The position numbers and the translations under genes were made by a program. Below, one piece after another: positions 41,994 through 49,348 of a stretch of 50,834 nt of DNA; positions within the stretch are counted from its first letter, which is position 1; every line of letters begins with the position of its first letter. Where the stretch lies: the NCBI GenBank assembly GCA_017439235.1, contig JAFSJN010000012.1, forward strand, positions 1-50,834, in the 5' to 3' direction. The notes beneath the pieces were generated by a model. It was not told the origin of the DNA and did no database searches. It saw only the letters and a program-made list of their open reading frames with translations. The stretch comes from Paludibacteraceae bacterium (GTDB lineage: Bacteria > Bacteroidota > Bacteroidia > Bacteroidales > Paludibacteraceae).

Positions 41994-42380
41994 ATGGAAA
42001 CAATTAATGCATTAGGACGTCGCAAAGCTGCTGTCGCTCGCGTATATGTGAAAGAAGGTGCTGGTCAGATTACGATTAACAATCGCCCTCTGGATGTATA
42101 TTTCCCCAGTTCGATTCTTCAGTTTATTGTTAAGCAGCCCCTGGCTAAATTGGGTGTAGAGGCTAAGTATGATATTAAAGTTAACCTCGACGGTGGCGGT
42201 TACAAAGGCCAAGCAGAGGCTCTGCGTCTGGCTATTGCTCGCGCACTGGTTAAGATTAACGCTGAGGATAAACCCGCTTTGAAGGCTGAAGGTTTCATGA
42301 CTCGCGATGCTCGTGAGGTTGAACGTAAGAAACCCGGTCAACCCAAAGCTCGTAAGCACTTCCAGTTCAGTAAACGTTAA
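41994..42380 (+). CDS. rpsI: 30S ribosomal protein S9 (uS9)
   Basis: The 128-aa small-subunit protein S9. It starts with A-L-G-R-R-K-A-A-V-A-R-V and ends with the basic tail K-A-R-K-H-F-Q-F-S-K-R, whose last Arg reaches the P-site tRNA. Full length, in operon with rplM. The next gene rpsB follows after a 175-nt structured spacer. Confidence 0.98.
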   Translation: METINALGRRKAAVARVYVKEGAGQITINNRPLDVYFPSSILQFIVKQPLAKLGVEAKYDIKVNLDGGGYKGQAEALRLAIARALVKINAEDKPALKAEGFMTRDAREVERKKPGQPKARKHFQFSKR

Positions 42381-42387
42381 TGTCCAA

Positions 42388-42462
42388 ACGGCAGGGATTT
42401 CCTTATTGGAACTACCCTGCTGTTCTTTCACCTTATCCAAGGTGGGCGTCTCACTACTGAGA
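42388..42462 (+). promoter_or_regulatory. Spacer with three hairpins between rpsI and rpsB
   Basis: Three stems in a row: a 9-bp stem (42388-42396 with 42415-42423, one G-U), a perfect 6-bp stem CACCTT/AAGGTG (42429-42444), and TCTCA/TGAGA (42449-42462). No uridine run follows the first, so it is not an ordinary terminator. A leader regulating rpsB-tsf, or processing sites, are the likely readings. No standard promoter was found in the spacer. Confidence 0.5.
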
Positions 42463-42555
42463 TAGACACCTGCCTCACTCTGGTTGAGTTGAGGTGACGA
42501 TAGAGGCGAAAGCACGGATACAATCAATAATTATCAAACAACCAAACAAATCAAA

Positions 42556-43425
42556 ATGAGAACAAATTTTGACCAACTGCTTGAAGCAGGTTGCCATTTC
42601 GGCCACCTCAAGCGCAAATGGAATCCCGCTATGGCTCCCTACATCTATATGGAGCGTAATGGTATCCACATTATCGACCTCAACAAGACGGCTATCAAGA
42701 TTGACGAAGCTGCTGAGGCAATGAAGAACATCGCTAAGTCGGGTCGTAAGATCCTCTTTGTCGGCACTAAGAAACAGGCTCAAGACGCTGTTGCCAATAT
42801 GGCACAGGAAGTAGGTATGCCCTACATCACCGAGCGCTGGGCCGGTGGTATGTTGACTAACTTCCCCACTATCCGCAAGGCTGTGAAGAAAATGTCCAAC
42901 ATCGACAAGATGATGACCGACGGCACCTTCGACAATATCTCGAAGCGTGAGAAACTCCAAATCACTCGTCAGCGCGAGAAATTGGAGAAGAACCTGGGTT
43001 CTATCGTTGACCTGACTCGTCTTCCTTCCGCACTCTTTGTTGTGGACGTAATGAAAGAGCATATCGCTGTTGCTGAGGCTAACCGCTTAGGTATTCCCGT
43101 ATTCGGTATCGTAGATACCAACTCGAACCCCAACAACGTTGATTTCGTTATTCCCGCTAATGACGATGCTACCAAGTCTATCGAGGTTATCCTCGGCGCT
43201 GTTTGCGCAGCCGTTAAGGAAGGCCTGGAAGAGCGTAAGGTAGAGAAAGCTGACGAAGAGGCTGCTGCCGCTCAGGCTGTTGCAGAAGGCGCTGAAGCTC
43301 CCGCTCACAAAGAGCGCCGCGCTCGCGTTCGCAAGGCTGAGGCTCCCGCCGCTCCCGAGAAAGTAGCTGCCGCTGCTCCTGAACAGGTGGCTGAACCCGC
43401 TGCAGAAGAGGCTAAGGCTGAGTAA
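42556..43425 (+). CDS. rpsB: 30S ribosomal protein S2 (uS2)
   Basis: The 289-aa small-subunit protein S2. The core is standard (G-C-H-F-G-H at 13-18; Y-I-Y-M-E-R-N-G-I-H-I-I-D-L; R-W-A-G-G-M-L-T-N-F; D-T-N-S-N-P). Beyond the core the protein carries a tail of about 55 residues rich in Ala, Glu and Lys, longer than in E. coli S2; such tails occur in Bacteroidetes. Followed by tsf after 31 nt, the common pairing. Confidence 0.97.
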   Translation: MRTNFDQLLEAGCHFGHLKRKWNPAMAPYIYMERNGIHIIDLNKTAIKIDEAAEAMKNIAKSGRKILFVGTKKQAQDAVANMAQEVGMPYITERWAGGMLTNFPTIRKAVKKMSNIDKMMTDGTFDNISKREKLQITRQREKLEKNLGSIVDLTRLPSALFVVDVMKEHIAVAEANRLGIPVFGIVDTNSNPNNVDFVIPANDDATKSIEVILGAVCAAVKEGLEERKVEKADEEAAAAQAVAEGAEAPAHKERRARVRKAEAPAAPEKVAAAAPEQVAEPAAEEAKAE

Positions 43426-43456
43426 ATAAATCACTAATCGTAAATCATTAATTACA

Positions 43457-44446
43457 ATGGCTGTTACACTTGCTGATATTAAAAAACTGCGCGATATGAC
43501 CGGCGCAGGTATGATGGATGTTAAGAAGGCTTTGGAAGAAGCGAATGGTGATTTTGAGGTAGCTAAAGACCTGCTCCGCAAACGCGGTCAGGCTATCGCC
43601 GCTAAACGTAGTGACCGTGAGGCATCTGAAGGCTGCGTATTGGCTAAAGCTGAGAACGGCTTCGGCGCTATCGTAGCTGTAAAGTGCGAGACCGACTTTG
43701 TGGCTAAGAATGAGGACTTCGTGGCTCTCGTTAAGCTCATCCTCAACGTAGCTATGGACCGCAAGCCCGCTGATTTGGAGGCTCTGCGTAACGAAGTTAT
43801 TGATGGTCGCACCTTGGCTGACTGGGTTACCGAGCGCTCTGGTGTTACCGGTGAGAAGATGGAGCTCTCTGACTATGCTTTCATCGCTGCTCCTAAGGTA
43901 GATGCTTATAACCACCTGGGTAATAAACTCTCGTCGCTCGTAGCTGCTGACAAGGCTGATGCTGATCAGGAGATCGTGCACGGCATGAATATGCAGGTTG
44001 CATCTATGGCTCCCGTAGCTCTCGATGCTGACCACGTAGCTCAAGAAATTAAGGATCGCGAATTGGCAGTAGCTATCGACAAAACCAAACAGGATGAAAT
44101 CAATAAGGCCGTTGAGAACGCTCTGCGTAAGGCCGGCATCAATCCTGCTCATGCCGATAGCGATGACCACATCGCTTCCAATACCACTAAGGGTTGGTTG
44201 ACGCCCGAACAGGCTGAGACGGCACGCAACATCCGCGCTACCGTTCCTGCCGAGGCTGAGGCTCAAATCAACACCAAGAAAGTGGAGATGATTGCTCAAG
44301 GTCGTCTGCAGAAGTTCTTGAAGGAATCGACTCTTGTTGAGCAACAATACATCCTCTCCGACTCGAAAGAGCTCGTGAAGGACGTGCTCAAGAAGTCTGG
44401 TGTGAATATTACGGACTTCCGTCGTATCACCCTCAACCAGGAGTAA
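43457..44446 (+). CDS. tsf: Elongation factor Ts
   Basis: The 329-aa nucleotide exchange factor for EF-Tu. N-terminal UBA-like start L-A-D-I-K-K-L-R-D-M-T-G-A-G-M-M-D-V-K-K-A-L (about 4-25), R-K-R-G core start, C-E-T-D-F-V-A (about 76-82), and the C-terminal helical part. A strong hairpin follows 29 nt after the stop. Codon use is T-ending and biased, as expected for high expression. Confidence 0.97.
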   Translation: MAVTLADIKKLRDMTGAGMMDVKKALEEANGDFEVAKDLLRKRGQAIAAKRSDREASEGCVLAKAENGFGAIVAVKCETDFVAKNEDFVALVKLILNVAMDRKPADLEALRNEVIDGRTLADWVTERSGVTGEKMELSDYAFIAAPKVDAYNHLGNKLSSLVAADKADADQEIVHGMNMQVASMAPVALDADHVAQEIKDRELAVAIDKTKQDEINKAVENALRKAGINPAHADSDDHIASNTTKGWLTPEQAETARNIRATVPAEAEAQINTKKVEMIAQGRLQKFLKESTLVEQQYILSDSKELVKDVLKKSGVNITDFRRITLNQE

Positions 44447-44474
44447 GCATTCAACGGGATTAACCCGCTTACCT

Positions 44475-44504
44475 AAGAAGAGCAGCCCTCGGGTTGCTCT
44501 TCTT
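44475..44504 (+). terminator. Hairpin after tsf
   Basis: A long stem (AAGAAGAGCA with TGCTCTTCTT, with CCC/GGG closing a short TCG loop) lies between tsf and the next gene. The U-rich part is inside the 3' arm rather than after it, so it may terminate only partly or protect the tsf mRNA end. Confidence 0.7.
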
Positions 44505-44521
44505 GCAAACCAATCCAAACT

Positions 44522-45664
44522 ATGACCGGCAAACGCATTCTCTCGTTAGACGTCCTCCGTGGAATGACAATAGTAGGAATGATTATTGTCAATAATCCCG
44601 GCTCTTGGGCAAATATCTTTGCTCCCCTGCGACATGCTGAGTGGAACGGGTGTACACCTACCGACTTGGTCTTCCCGTTCTTTATCTTCTGTATGGGAAC
44701 GGCTATGTACCTGTCCTATCGCAAGTTTGATTTCCGTTTAACTTTGCATACGGCTTGGCATACTATCTACCGCGGCGCGCTTATCCTATTAATAGGTTGG
44801 GCCTTGTCCTGGTTCGGAATGGCTTTGTCCCACGTGTGCGCAGGAGACGGAGTCTACTATAGCTTGGTACAATTCCCTATAGAGCACATGCGCTATATGG
44901 GCGTATTCCCGCGCCTTGGTATCGTATCCGCATTAGCAGGACTGCTACTCTTGCTCTGTAAACCCAAGGGAATCCCCTTTGTGGCAGCGGCCTTACTAAT
45001 AGGATATTGTATTCTCCAATCTGTAACAGACAGTTTTGAACTTGATGCCGATAATGTGGTGGCTCGTGTGGATGTGGCGTTATTGGGCGAACAGCATATG
45101 TACCATAAGGGAGGTATTGCCTTTGATCCGGAAGGATTGCTCTCTACTATACCCTGTGTCGCACATTGCTTAATCGGTGCCATCTTTGGCTCGCTACTGA
45201 TGTCCTCCGGCCAGCAGGAAGTGCGTATCTATCGTGTACAACTCTTAGGCGCTGTGATGCTCTTTATGGGATTCCTGTTGGATTATGCCTATCCGATTAA
45301 TAAATCTATGTGGTCGGCTTCGTACGTCTTCCTTACGTGCGGCTTAGCGGCTTTGTTGCTGGGTGTGTTTACCTGGCTCATCGACCTGCGCGGATTCCAT
45401 CGCTGGAGCGTATTCTTCGAGAGTTTTGGTGTCAATCCCTTGCTGATGTTCTGCTGCTCAGCTATCCTGGTGTATATCATGCGCGTCATCCGCTTTACCA
45501 TCAACGAGACAACCTATAACGTCTGGGGCGCGTGGTACAACTTAATTATGCAACCCTGGTTGGGCGATAAGTGGGGTAGTCTGGCTTGCGCCGTATCTCT
45601 GGTTGTTATCCTATGGGCCATTGCTTGGCCGCTGTATCGTAAGCAGATATATATCCGCATCTGA
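44522..45664 (+). CDS. DUF5009 / HGSNAT-like membrane acyltransferase
   Basis: A 380-aa polytopic membrane protein (about ten helices) of the group related to heparan-alpha-glucosaminide N-acetyltransferase (NagX-like, DUF1624/DUF5009). Marker N-terminus R-I-L-S-L-D-V-L-R-G-M-T-I-V-G-M (about 4-19), then P-F-F-I-F-C-M-G, the P-R-L-G-I block and N-P-L-L-M-F near the end. Such proteins may acetylate amino sugars across the membrane using cytosolic acetyl-CoA. It begins 18 nt after the tsf hairpin and ends ahead of a strong terminator. Confidence 0.85.
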   Translation: MTGKRILSLDVLRGMTIVGMIIVNNPGSWANIFAPLRHAEWNGCTPTDLVFPFFIFCMGTAMYLSYRKFDFRLTLHTAWHTIYRGALILLIGWALSWFGMALSHVCAGDGVYYSLVQFPIEHMRYMGVFPRLGIVSALAGLLLLLCKPKGIPFVAAALLIGYCILQSVTDSFELDADNVVARVDVALLGEQHMYHKGGIAFDPEGLLSTIPCVAHCLIGAIFGSLLMSSGQQEVRIYRVQLLGAVMLFMGFLLDYAYPINKSMWSASYVFLTCGLAALLLGVFTWLIDLRGFHRWSVFFESFGVNPLLMFCCSAILVYIMRVIRFTINETTYNVWGAWYNLIMQPWLGDKWGSLACAVSLVVILWAIAWPLYRKQIYIRI

Positions 45665-45686
45665 TACGATAAACATATTCTTGTCT

Positions 45687-45723
45687 GCCACGCGACTGCC
45701 ATTTTGTCAGCCGCGTGGCTTTT
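45687..45723 (+). terminator. Terminator after the acyltransferase gene
   Basis: GCCACGCG (45687-45694) pairs with CGCGTGGC (45712-45719) and is followed by a short T run, with extra CTG/CAG pairing inside. Confidence 0.85.
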
Positions 45724-45760
45724 GGTATACACTTTGTGCTATTGGGGGTAAAAAACACTG

Positions 45761-47830
45761 ATGACTATGAATAACAACAACGAAAATCTTCAAAAGTTTG
45801 CCATCAACCTGTGTGAACGGGCGCAACAAGGCAAATTGGATCCCGTCATCGGTAGAGATGACGAAATCCGGCGTGTATTGCAAATCCTGTCACGCCGTAC
45901 TAAAAACAATCCTATCCTCATTGGTGAACCCGGTGTGGGAAAAACAGCTATTGCTGAGGGCTTGGCGCATCGTATCGTACGAGGTGATGTGCCGGAGAAC
46001 CTTAAGCGCAAACAAATCTATTCGCTTGATATGGGTGCACTTATTGCCGGAGCTAAGTATCAAGGCGAGTTTGAGGAGCGACTCAAAGGTGTGATTAATG
46101 AGGTTGTACAAGCCGCTGGTGAGATAGTCTTGTTTATTGATGAGATACACACCTTGGTGGGGGCCGGTAAATCGGGTGGAGCAATGGATGCCGCTAATAT
46201 CCTTAAGCCGGCTCTGGCACGTGGCGAACTGCGGGCCATAGGCGCAACTACATTGGATGAGTATCAGAAATACTTCGAGACAGACAAAGCCCTCGAACGT
46301 CGATTCCAAAAAGTGATGGTGGACGAACCGGATGAGGCCGCTACTATCTCCATCCTGCGTGGATTGAAAGAGAAATACGAGACTCATCATCGTGTACGTA
46401 TCAAGGATGATGCGTTGATAGCGGCAGTAACCCTGTCGGCACGGTATATAACGGATCGTTTCTTGCCCGATAAGGCTATCGACCTGGTGGATGAGGCCGC
46501 TGCCAAACTGCGTCTGGAAGTGGATTCTAAGCCGGAAGAGATAGATAACCTCGATCGCCAAATAAAGCAACTGGAGATAGAACGTGCGGCTATTAAACGC
46601 GAGAATAATAAGGAAAAACTGCAAACTTTGGAAACGGAACTGACGACCTTGACGCAAAAGCGCGATACCCTCAACCGGCAATGGGAGAAGGAGAAAGGCT
46701 ATGTGGCTACTATCCAAAACGAGAAAGCTCATATTGAGCAGATGAAACACGAGGCTGAGGTGGCGGAACGGGAAGGCGATTATGGCCGCGTAGCCGAAAT
46801 ACGCTATTCGCGCATCCCCGCTGCAGAAGCCAATATCAAGACGGCTCAAGATGAACTGACCCGCCAACAAAGCGACACATCCGCTCCGCAACTGATTAAG
46901 GAGGAGGTGGACGAAGATGATATAGCCGAAGTGGTAGCACGCTGGACCGGTATTCCTGTAGCGCGAATGATGCAATCGGAACGCGATAAACTCTTGCATC
47001 TGGAGGAAGAACTTCACCGCCGTGTGATTGGTCAGGACAAGGCCATAGAAGCCGTATCGGATGCTATTCGTCGGTCGCGTGCCGGGTTGCAAGACCCCAA
47101 ACGGCCTATAGGCTCCTTTATCTTCCTCGGTACGACAGGTGTGGGTAAGACCGAATTGGCCAAAGCGCTGGCCGACTACCTGTTTGATGATGAGAACATG
47201 ATGACGCGTATCGACATGTCGGAGTACCAAGAGAAATTCTCGGCTACACGACTCATCGGAGCGCCTCCCGGATATGTTGGCTATGATGAAGGTGGACAAC
47301 TCACCGAGGCTATCCGTCGCAAACCTTATAGTGTAGTCCTCTTCGATGAGATAGAGAAAGCCCATCCGGATGTCTTCAATGTCTTGTTGCAAGTGCTCGA
47401 TGATGGACGACTGACCGATAATAAGGGTAGGCTGGTGAACTTCAAGAATACGCTGATTATTATGACTTCCAACCTCACCGAAGAACAACTGCGAGCATCC
47501 GTTCGACCGGAGTTTATCAATCGTATAGATGAAATTATCCATTTCGAGGAACTCAGCGAAGATAATGTGCGTGAAGTCGTTCGCTTGCAGATAGGGCGCA
47601 TCCATGAGATGCTATCGGCACAAGGTATCGAACTGCGCGTTACTGACGATGCCATCGCTTATATAGCGCACGAAGGCTATGACCCGCAATTTGGGGCAAG
47701 ACCTGTTAAACGTGCTCTGCAACGACTGGTGCTCAACGAACTCAGTAAGCAGATTATTGCCGGACGTATCGATCCTAAACGCCCTGTCATCGTAGAACTT
47801 CGCGAAGGTGAACTGCGCTTCAAGAATTAA
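45761..47830 (+). CDS. clpB: ClpB disaggregase lacking the N-terminal domain
   Basis: A 689-aa Hsp100 ATPase that pulls proteins out of aggregates with DnaK. NBD1 (Walker A 55-62 G-E-P-G-V-G-K-T, Walker B I-D-E-I-H about 126), the coiled-coil middle domain typical of ClpB (about 265-385) and NBD2 (Walker A from 457, G-T-T-G-V-G-K-T) are present. Normal ClpB is about 860 residues: the N-domain (about 145) is absent. An in-frame stop at 45749-45751 excludes an upstream extension. In NBD2 the usual stretch of about 25 residues between T-S-N-L and R-P-E-F-I-N-R-I-D is shortened. A terminator follows. It is probably functional but with altered substrate entry. Confidence 0.93.
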   Translation: MTMNNNNENLQKFAINLCERAQQGKLDPVIGRDDEIRRVLQILSRRTKNNPILIGEPGVGKTAIAEGLAHRIVRGDVPENLKRKQIYSLDMGALIAGAKYQGEFEERLKGVINEVVQAAGEIVLFIDEIHTLVGAGKSGGAMDAANILKPALARGELRAIGATTLDEYQKYFETDKALERRFQKVMVDEPDEAATISILRGLKEKYETHHRVRIKDDALIAAVTLSARYITDRFLPDKAIDLVDEAAAKLRLEVDSKPEEIDNLDRQIKQLEIERAAIKRENNKEKLQTLETELTTLTQKRDTLNRQWEKEKGYVATIQNEKAHIEQMKHEAEVAEREGDYGRVAEIRYSRIPAAEANIKTAQDELTRQQSDTSAPQLIKEEVDEDDIAEVVARWTGIPVARMMQSERDKLLHLEEELHRRVIGQDKAIEAVSDAIRRSRAGLQDPKRPIGSFIFLGTTGVGKTELAKALADYLFDDENMMTRIDMSEYQEKFSATRLIGAPPGYVGYDEGGQLTEAIRRKPYSVVLFDEIEKAHPDVFNVLLQVLDDGRLTDNKGRLVNFKNTLIIMTSNLTEEQLRASVRPEFINRIDEIIHFEELSEDNVREVVRLQIGRIHEMLSAQGIELRVTDDAIAYIAHEGYDPQFGARPVKRALQRLVLNELSKQIIAGRIDPKRPVIVELREGELRFKN

Positions 47831-47858
47831 CGCCTGACAGGCTAAAAAACTCAAAAAG

Positions 47859-47890
47859 TGGCATGCGCTCTTGCGTATGTCATTTTTTTT
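47859..47890 (+). terminator. Strong terminator after clpB
   Basis: A 10-bp stem (47859-47868 with 47873-47882, two G-U pairs) with a TCTT loop and eight T (47883-47890). It overlaps the -33 region of the divIC promoter. Confidence 0.9.
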
Positions 47891-47901
47891 GTGTACCTTT
47901 G
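47870..47901 (+). promoter_or_regulatory. Promoter of divIC-ruvC
   Basis: TACCTTTG at 47894-47901, with CTTG at 47870-47873 in the -33 place. The clpB terminator occupies the same DNA. The ATG follows 18 nt after the box. Confidence 0.8.
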
Positions 47902-47919
47902 CACCATCTTTTGCTCGCT

Positions 47920-48237
47920 ATGAAACCCATCGACTGGAAAAAGGCTTGGACGAATATCCGTAAATACGTGCTTAATAAGTACGTCATTACCTTCATTGCT
48001 TTTGGCCTTATCTTCCTGCTCGCTGGCGAACAGAGTGTCATCAGCAGTATACGGCGTCAGCGCAAGATGCGTGCAGTACGTAAAGAACTGCGCGAAACGC
48101 AAGAAGCTATTGAAACGGCGCGCCGCGAATTGGATAATCTGCGCAATACCGATAGTCTGGAGCGCTTTGCCCGTGAGAAATACTATATGCATGCGGAAGG
48201 CGAAGATGTCTTTTACGTGTCCGAAGATAATAACTGA
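47920..48237 (+). CDS. Septum formation initiator family protein (DivIC/FtsB-like)
   Basis: A 105-aa division protein: short cytoplasmic start, one membrane helix (about residues 21-40, Y-V-I-T-F-I-A-F-G-L-I-F-L-L), then a periplasmic coiled coil (about 45-85) and the family end (L-E-R-F-A-R-E-K-Y-Y-M-H-A-E-G-E-D-V-F). FtsB/DivIC joins FtsL and FtsQ in the divisome. The ATG at 47920 is preferred since an upstream frame start at 47863 lies inside the terminator. ruvC follows after 16 nt. Confidence 0.88.
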   Translation: MKPIDWKKAWTNIRKYVLNKYVITFIAFGLIFLLAGEQSVISSIRRQRKMRAVRKELRETQEAIETARRELDNLRNTDSLERFAREKYYMHAEGEDVFYVSEDNN

Positions 48238-48253
48238 TTGATCCTTTTGAACT

Positions 48254-48883
48254 ATGCAAGACCGACTCGTCAATGAACATATTATCCTGGGGGTCGACCC
48301 GGGTACATTGTTTATGGGCTATGCCGTACTCAAGACTTGCGGGCAAAAAGTGGAGATATTGGAGTTCGGGGCGTACGATGTGCATAAACTCGAAGGACAG
48401 TATCCGCGCTTACAGAAAGAGTTCTTCTTTTTGCAAGAGATAATAGATAAGTATCATCCGACGAGCCTCGCTATTGAAACGCAGTTCGTGGACAAAAACC
48501 CGCAGACGATGATTAAGATTGTCCATGCACAGGGGGTGGCAATTGCTGCGGCGCTCAGCAAGGATGTGCCTGTCTACGAGTACTCGCCGATGAAGATTAA
48601 GATGGCCATCACCGGCAATGGCCATTCGTCCAAGGAGCAGGTGGCAGGTATGCTCCAGCGCTTCATGCATATCCCTGACGAGCAAATGCCTAAGAAATTG
48701 GATGCCACCGATGCGCTCGCTATCGCTTATTGTCATTACCTACAATTGGGGATGCCCGTCTCTGAAGGCGGTGCCAAGGACTGGACCACCTTCGCCAAAC
48801 GTAAAGGTCTGACCGACAAAGGCCTCACCGGTCCTGCAGCCCAACTGATGGCAGTACTGGCTACCGCTAAGAAAAAGAAATAA
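48254..48883 (+). CDS. ruvC: Holliday junction resolvase RuvC
   Basis: A 209-aa RNase H-fold nuclease cutting Holliday junctions with RuvAB. Catalytic acids: Asp in G-V-D-P-G-T (about residue 15), Glu in A-I-E-T-Q-F (about 76), and the A-T-D-A-L-A-I-A-Y-C-H block (about 156-166). A basic C-terminal tail (residues about 175-209) follows, somewhat longer than in E. coli. Own translation start 16 nt past the divIC gene. Confidence 0.95.
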   Translation: MQDRLVNEHIILGVDPGTLFMGYAVLKTCGQKVEILEFGAYDVHKLEGQYPRLQKEFFFLQEIIDKYHPTSLAIETQFVDKNPQTMIKIVHAQGVAIAAALSKDVPVYEYSPMKIKMAITGNGHSSKEQVAGMLQRFMHIPDEQMPKKLDATDALAIAYCHYLQLGMPVSEGGAKDWTTFAKRKGLTDKGLTGPAAQLMAVLATAKKKK

Positions 48884-48912
48884 TTCTTAATTTTGATTTT
48901 TTCTCCCTAAAA

Positions 48913-48944
48913 TTTGGTAGTCTCGATTTTTTGTTGTACCTTTG
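48913..48944 (+). promoter_or_regulatory. Promoter of the ferredoxin gene
   Basis: TTTG at 48913-48916, 20 nt, TACCTTTG at 48937-48944. Confidence 0.9.
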
Positions 48945-48963
48945 CATCGGAAATTCAACAACC

Positions 48964-49011
48964 CATAAACGGATAAACTGATAAACTCATAAACTGATAA
49001 ACCCATAAACT
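48964..49011 (+). repeat. Six tandem octamers in the ferredoxin leader
   Basis: Six consecutive 8-bp units [C/G]ATAAAC[T/G/C] (two exact GATAAACT, two exact CATAAACT, one CATAAACG, one GATAAACC), ending 8 nt before the ATG. The leader is thereby unstructured and free of G-rich pairing, which may favour translation. Same unit number and position as the octamers before the HTH/alpha-CTD gene, with another sequence. Confidence 0.8.
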
Positions 49012-49019
49012 TAAAAATC

Positions 49020-49184
49020 ATGGCTTACAAAATTTCAGAAGATTGTATCGCTTGTGGCACCTGTAAAGATGAGTGCCCGATGGGAGCTATCTCCGAAGGC
49101 GATCGTTACAGTATTAATCCGGATATCTGCACCGAGTGCGGAACTTGCGCAGATGTCTGCCCAAGCGGAGCAATTTCGTTGTAA
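49020..49184 (+). CDS. fdx: 2[4Fe-4S] ferredoxin, 54 aa
   Basis: A small clostridial-type ferredoxin. Two C-x-x-C-x-x-C-x-x-x-C-P motifs: Cys 9, 12, 15, 19 and Cys 37, 40, 43, 47, each set giving three ligands to one cluster and the fourth to the other. The start M-A-Y-K-I-S-E-D-C and the end P-S-G-A-I-S-L are typical. It has its own promoter and a UUCG-loop terminator, so it is a single-gene unit. A pyruvate:ferredoxin oxidoreductase gene starts 1.5 kb downstream, for which it may carry electrons. Confidence 0.96.
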   Translation: MAYKISEDCIACGTCKDECPMGAISEGDRYSINPDICTECGTCADVCPSGAISL

Positions 49185-49193
49185 TCCGACTGA

Positions 49194-49221
49194 GACCGGC
49201 CTTCGGGTCGGTCTTTCTTTT
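49194..49221 (+). terminator. Terminator after the ferredoxin gene
   Basis: An 8-bp stem (49194-49201 with 49206-49213, one G-U) with a TTCG tetraloop, followed by TTTCTTTT. Confidence 0.92.
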
Positions 49222-49281
49222 GCCTAAAATGGTGGTGTAAAATGCTCAAATGCATTTTTTTATAAAAAATGTAATGTAGAG

Positions 49282-49313
49282 TTTGCATTTCTCATTTTTT
49301 TTTTGTACCTTTG
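49282..49313 (+). promoter_or_regulatory. Promoter of the right AAA ATPase
   Basis: TTTG at 49282-49285, 20 nt, TACCTTTG at 49306-49313; ATG at 49349. Confidence 0.9.
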
Positions 49314-49348
49314 CACCCGAATTTCGTAGTACCTCTTAATTGTTGTTT

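Noticed and set aside
43448-44518. 356-codon minus-strand frame over tsf
   Set aside because: Antisense to elongation factor Ts; no recognisable protein.
45890-47605. 571-codon open frame on the minus strand over clpB
   Set aside because: It lies fully antisense to a clear ClpB gene with intact motifs; the translation shows no domain and reads as a codon-bias shadow.
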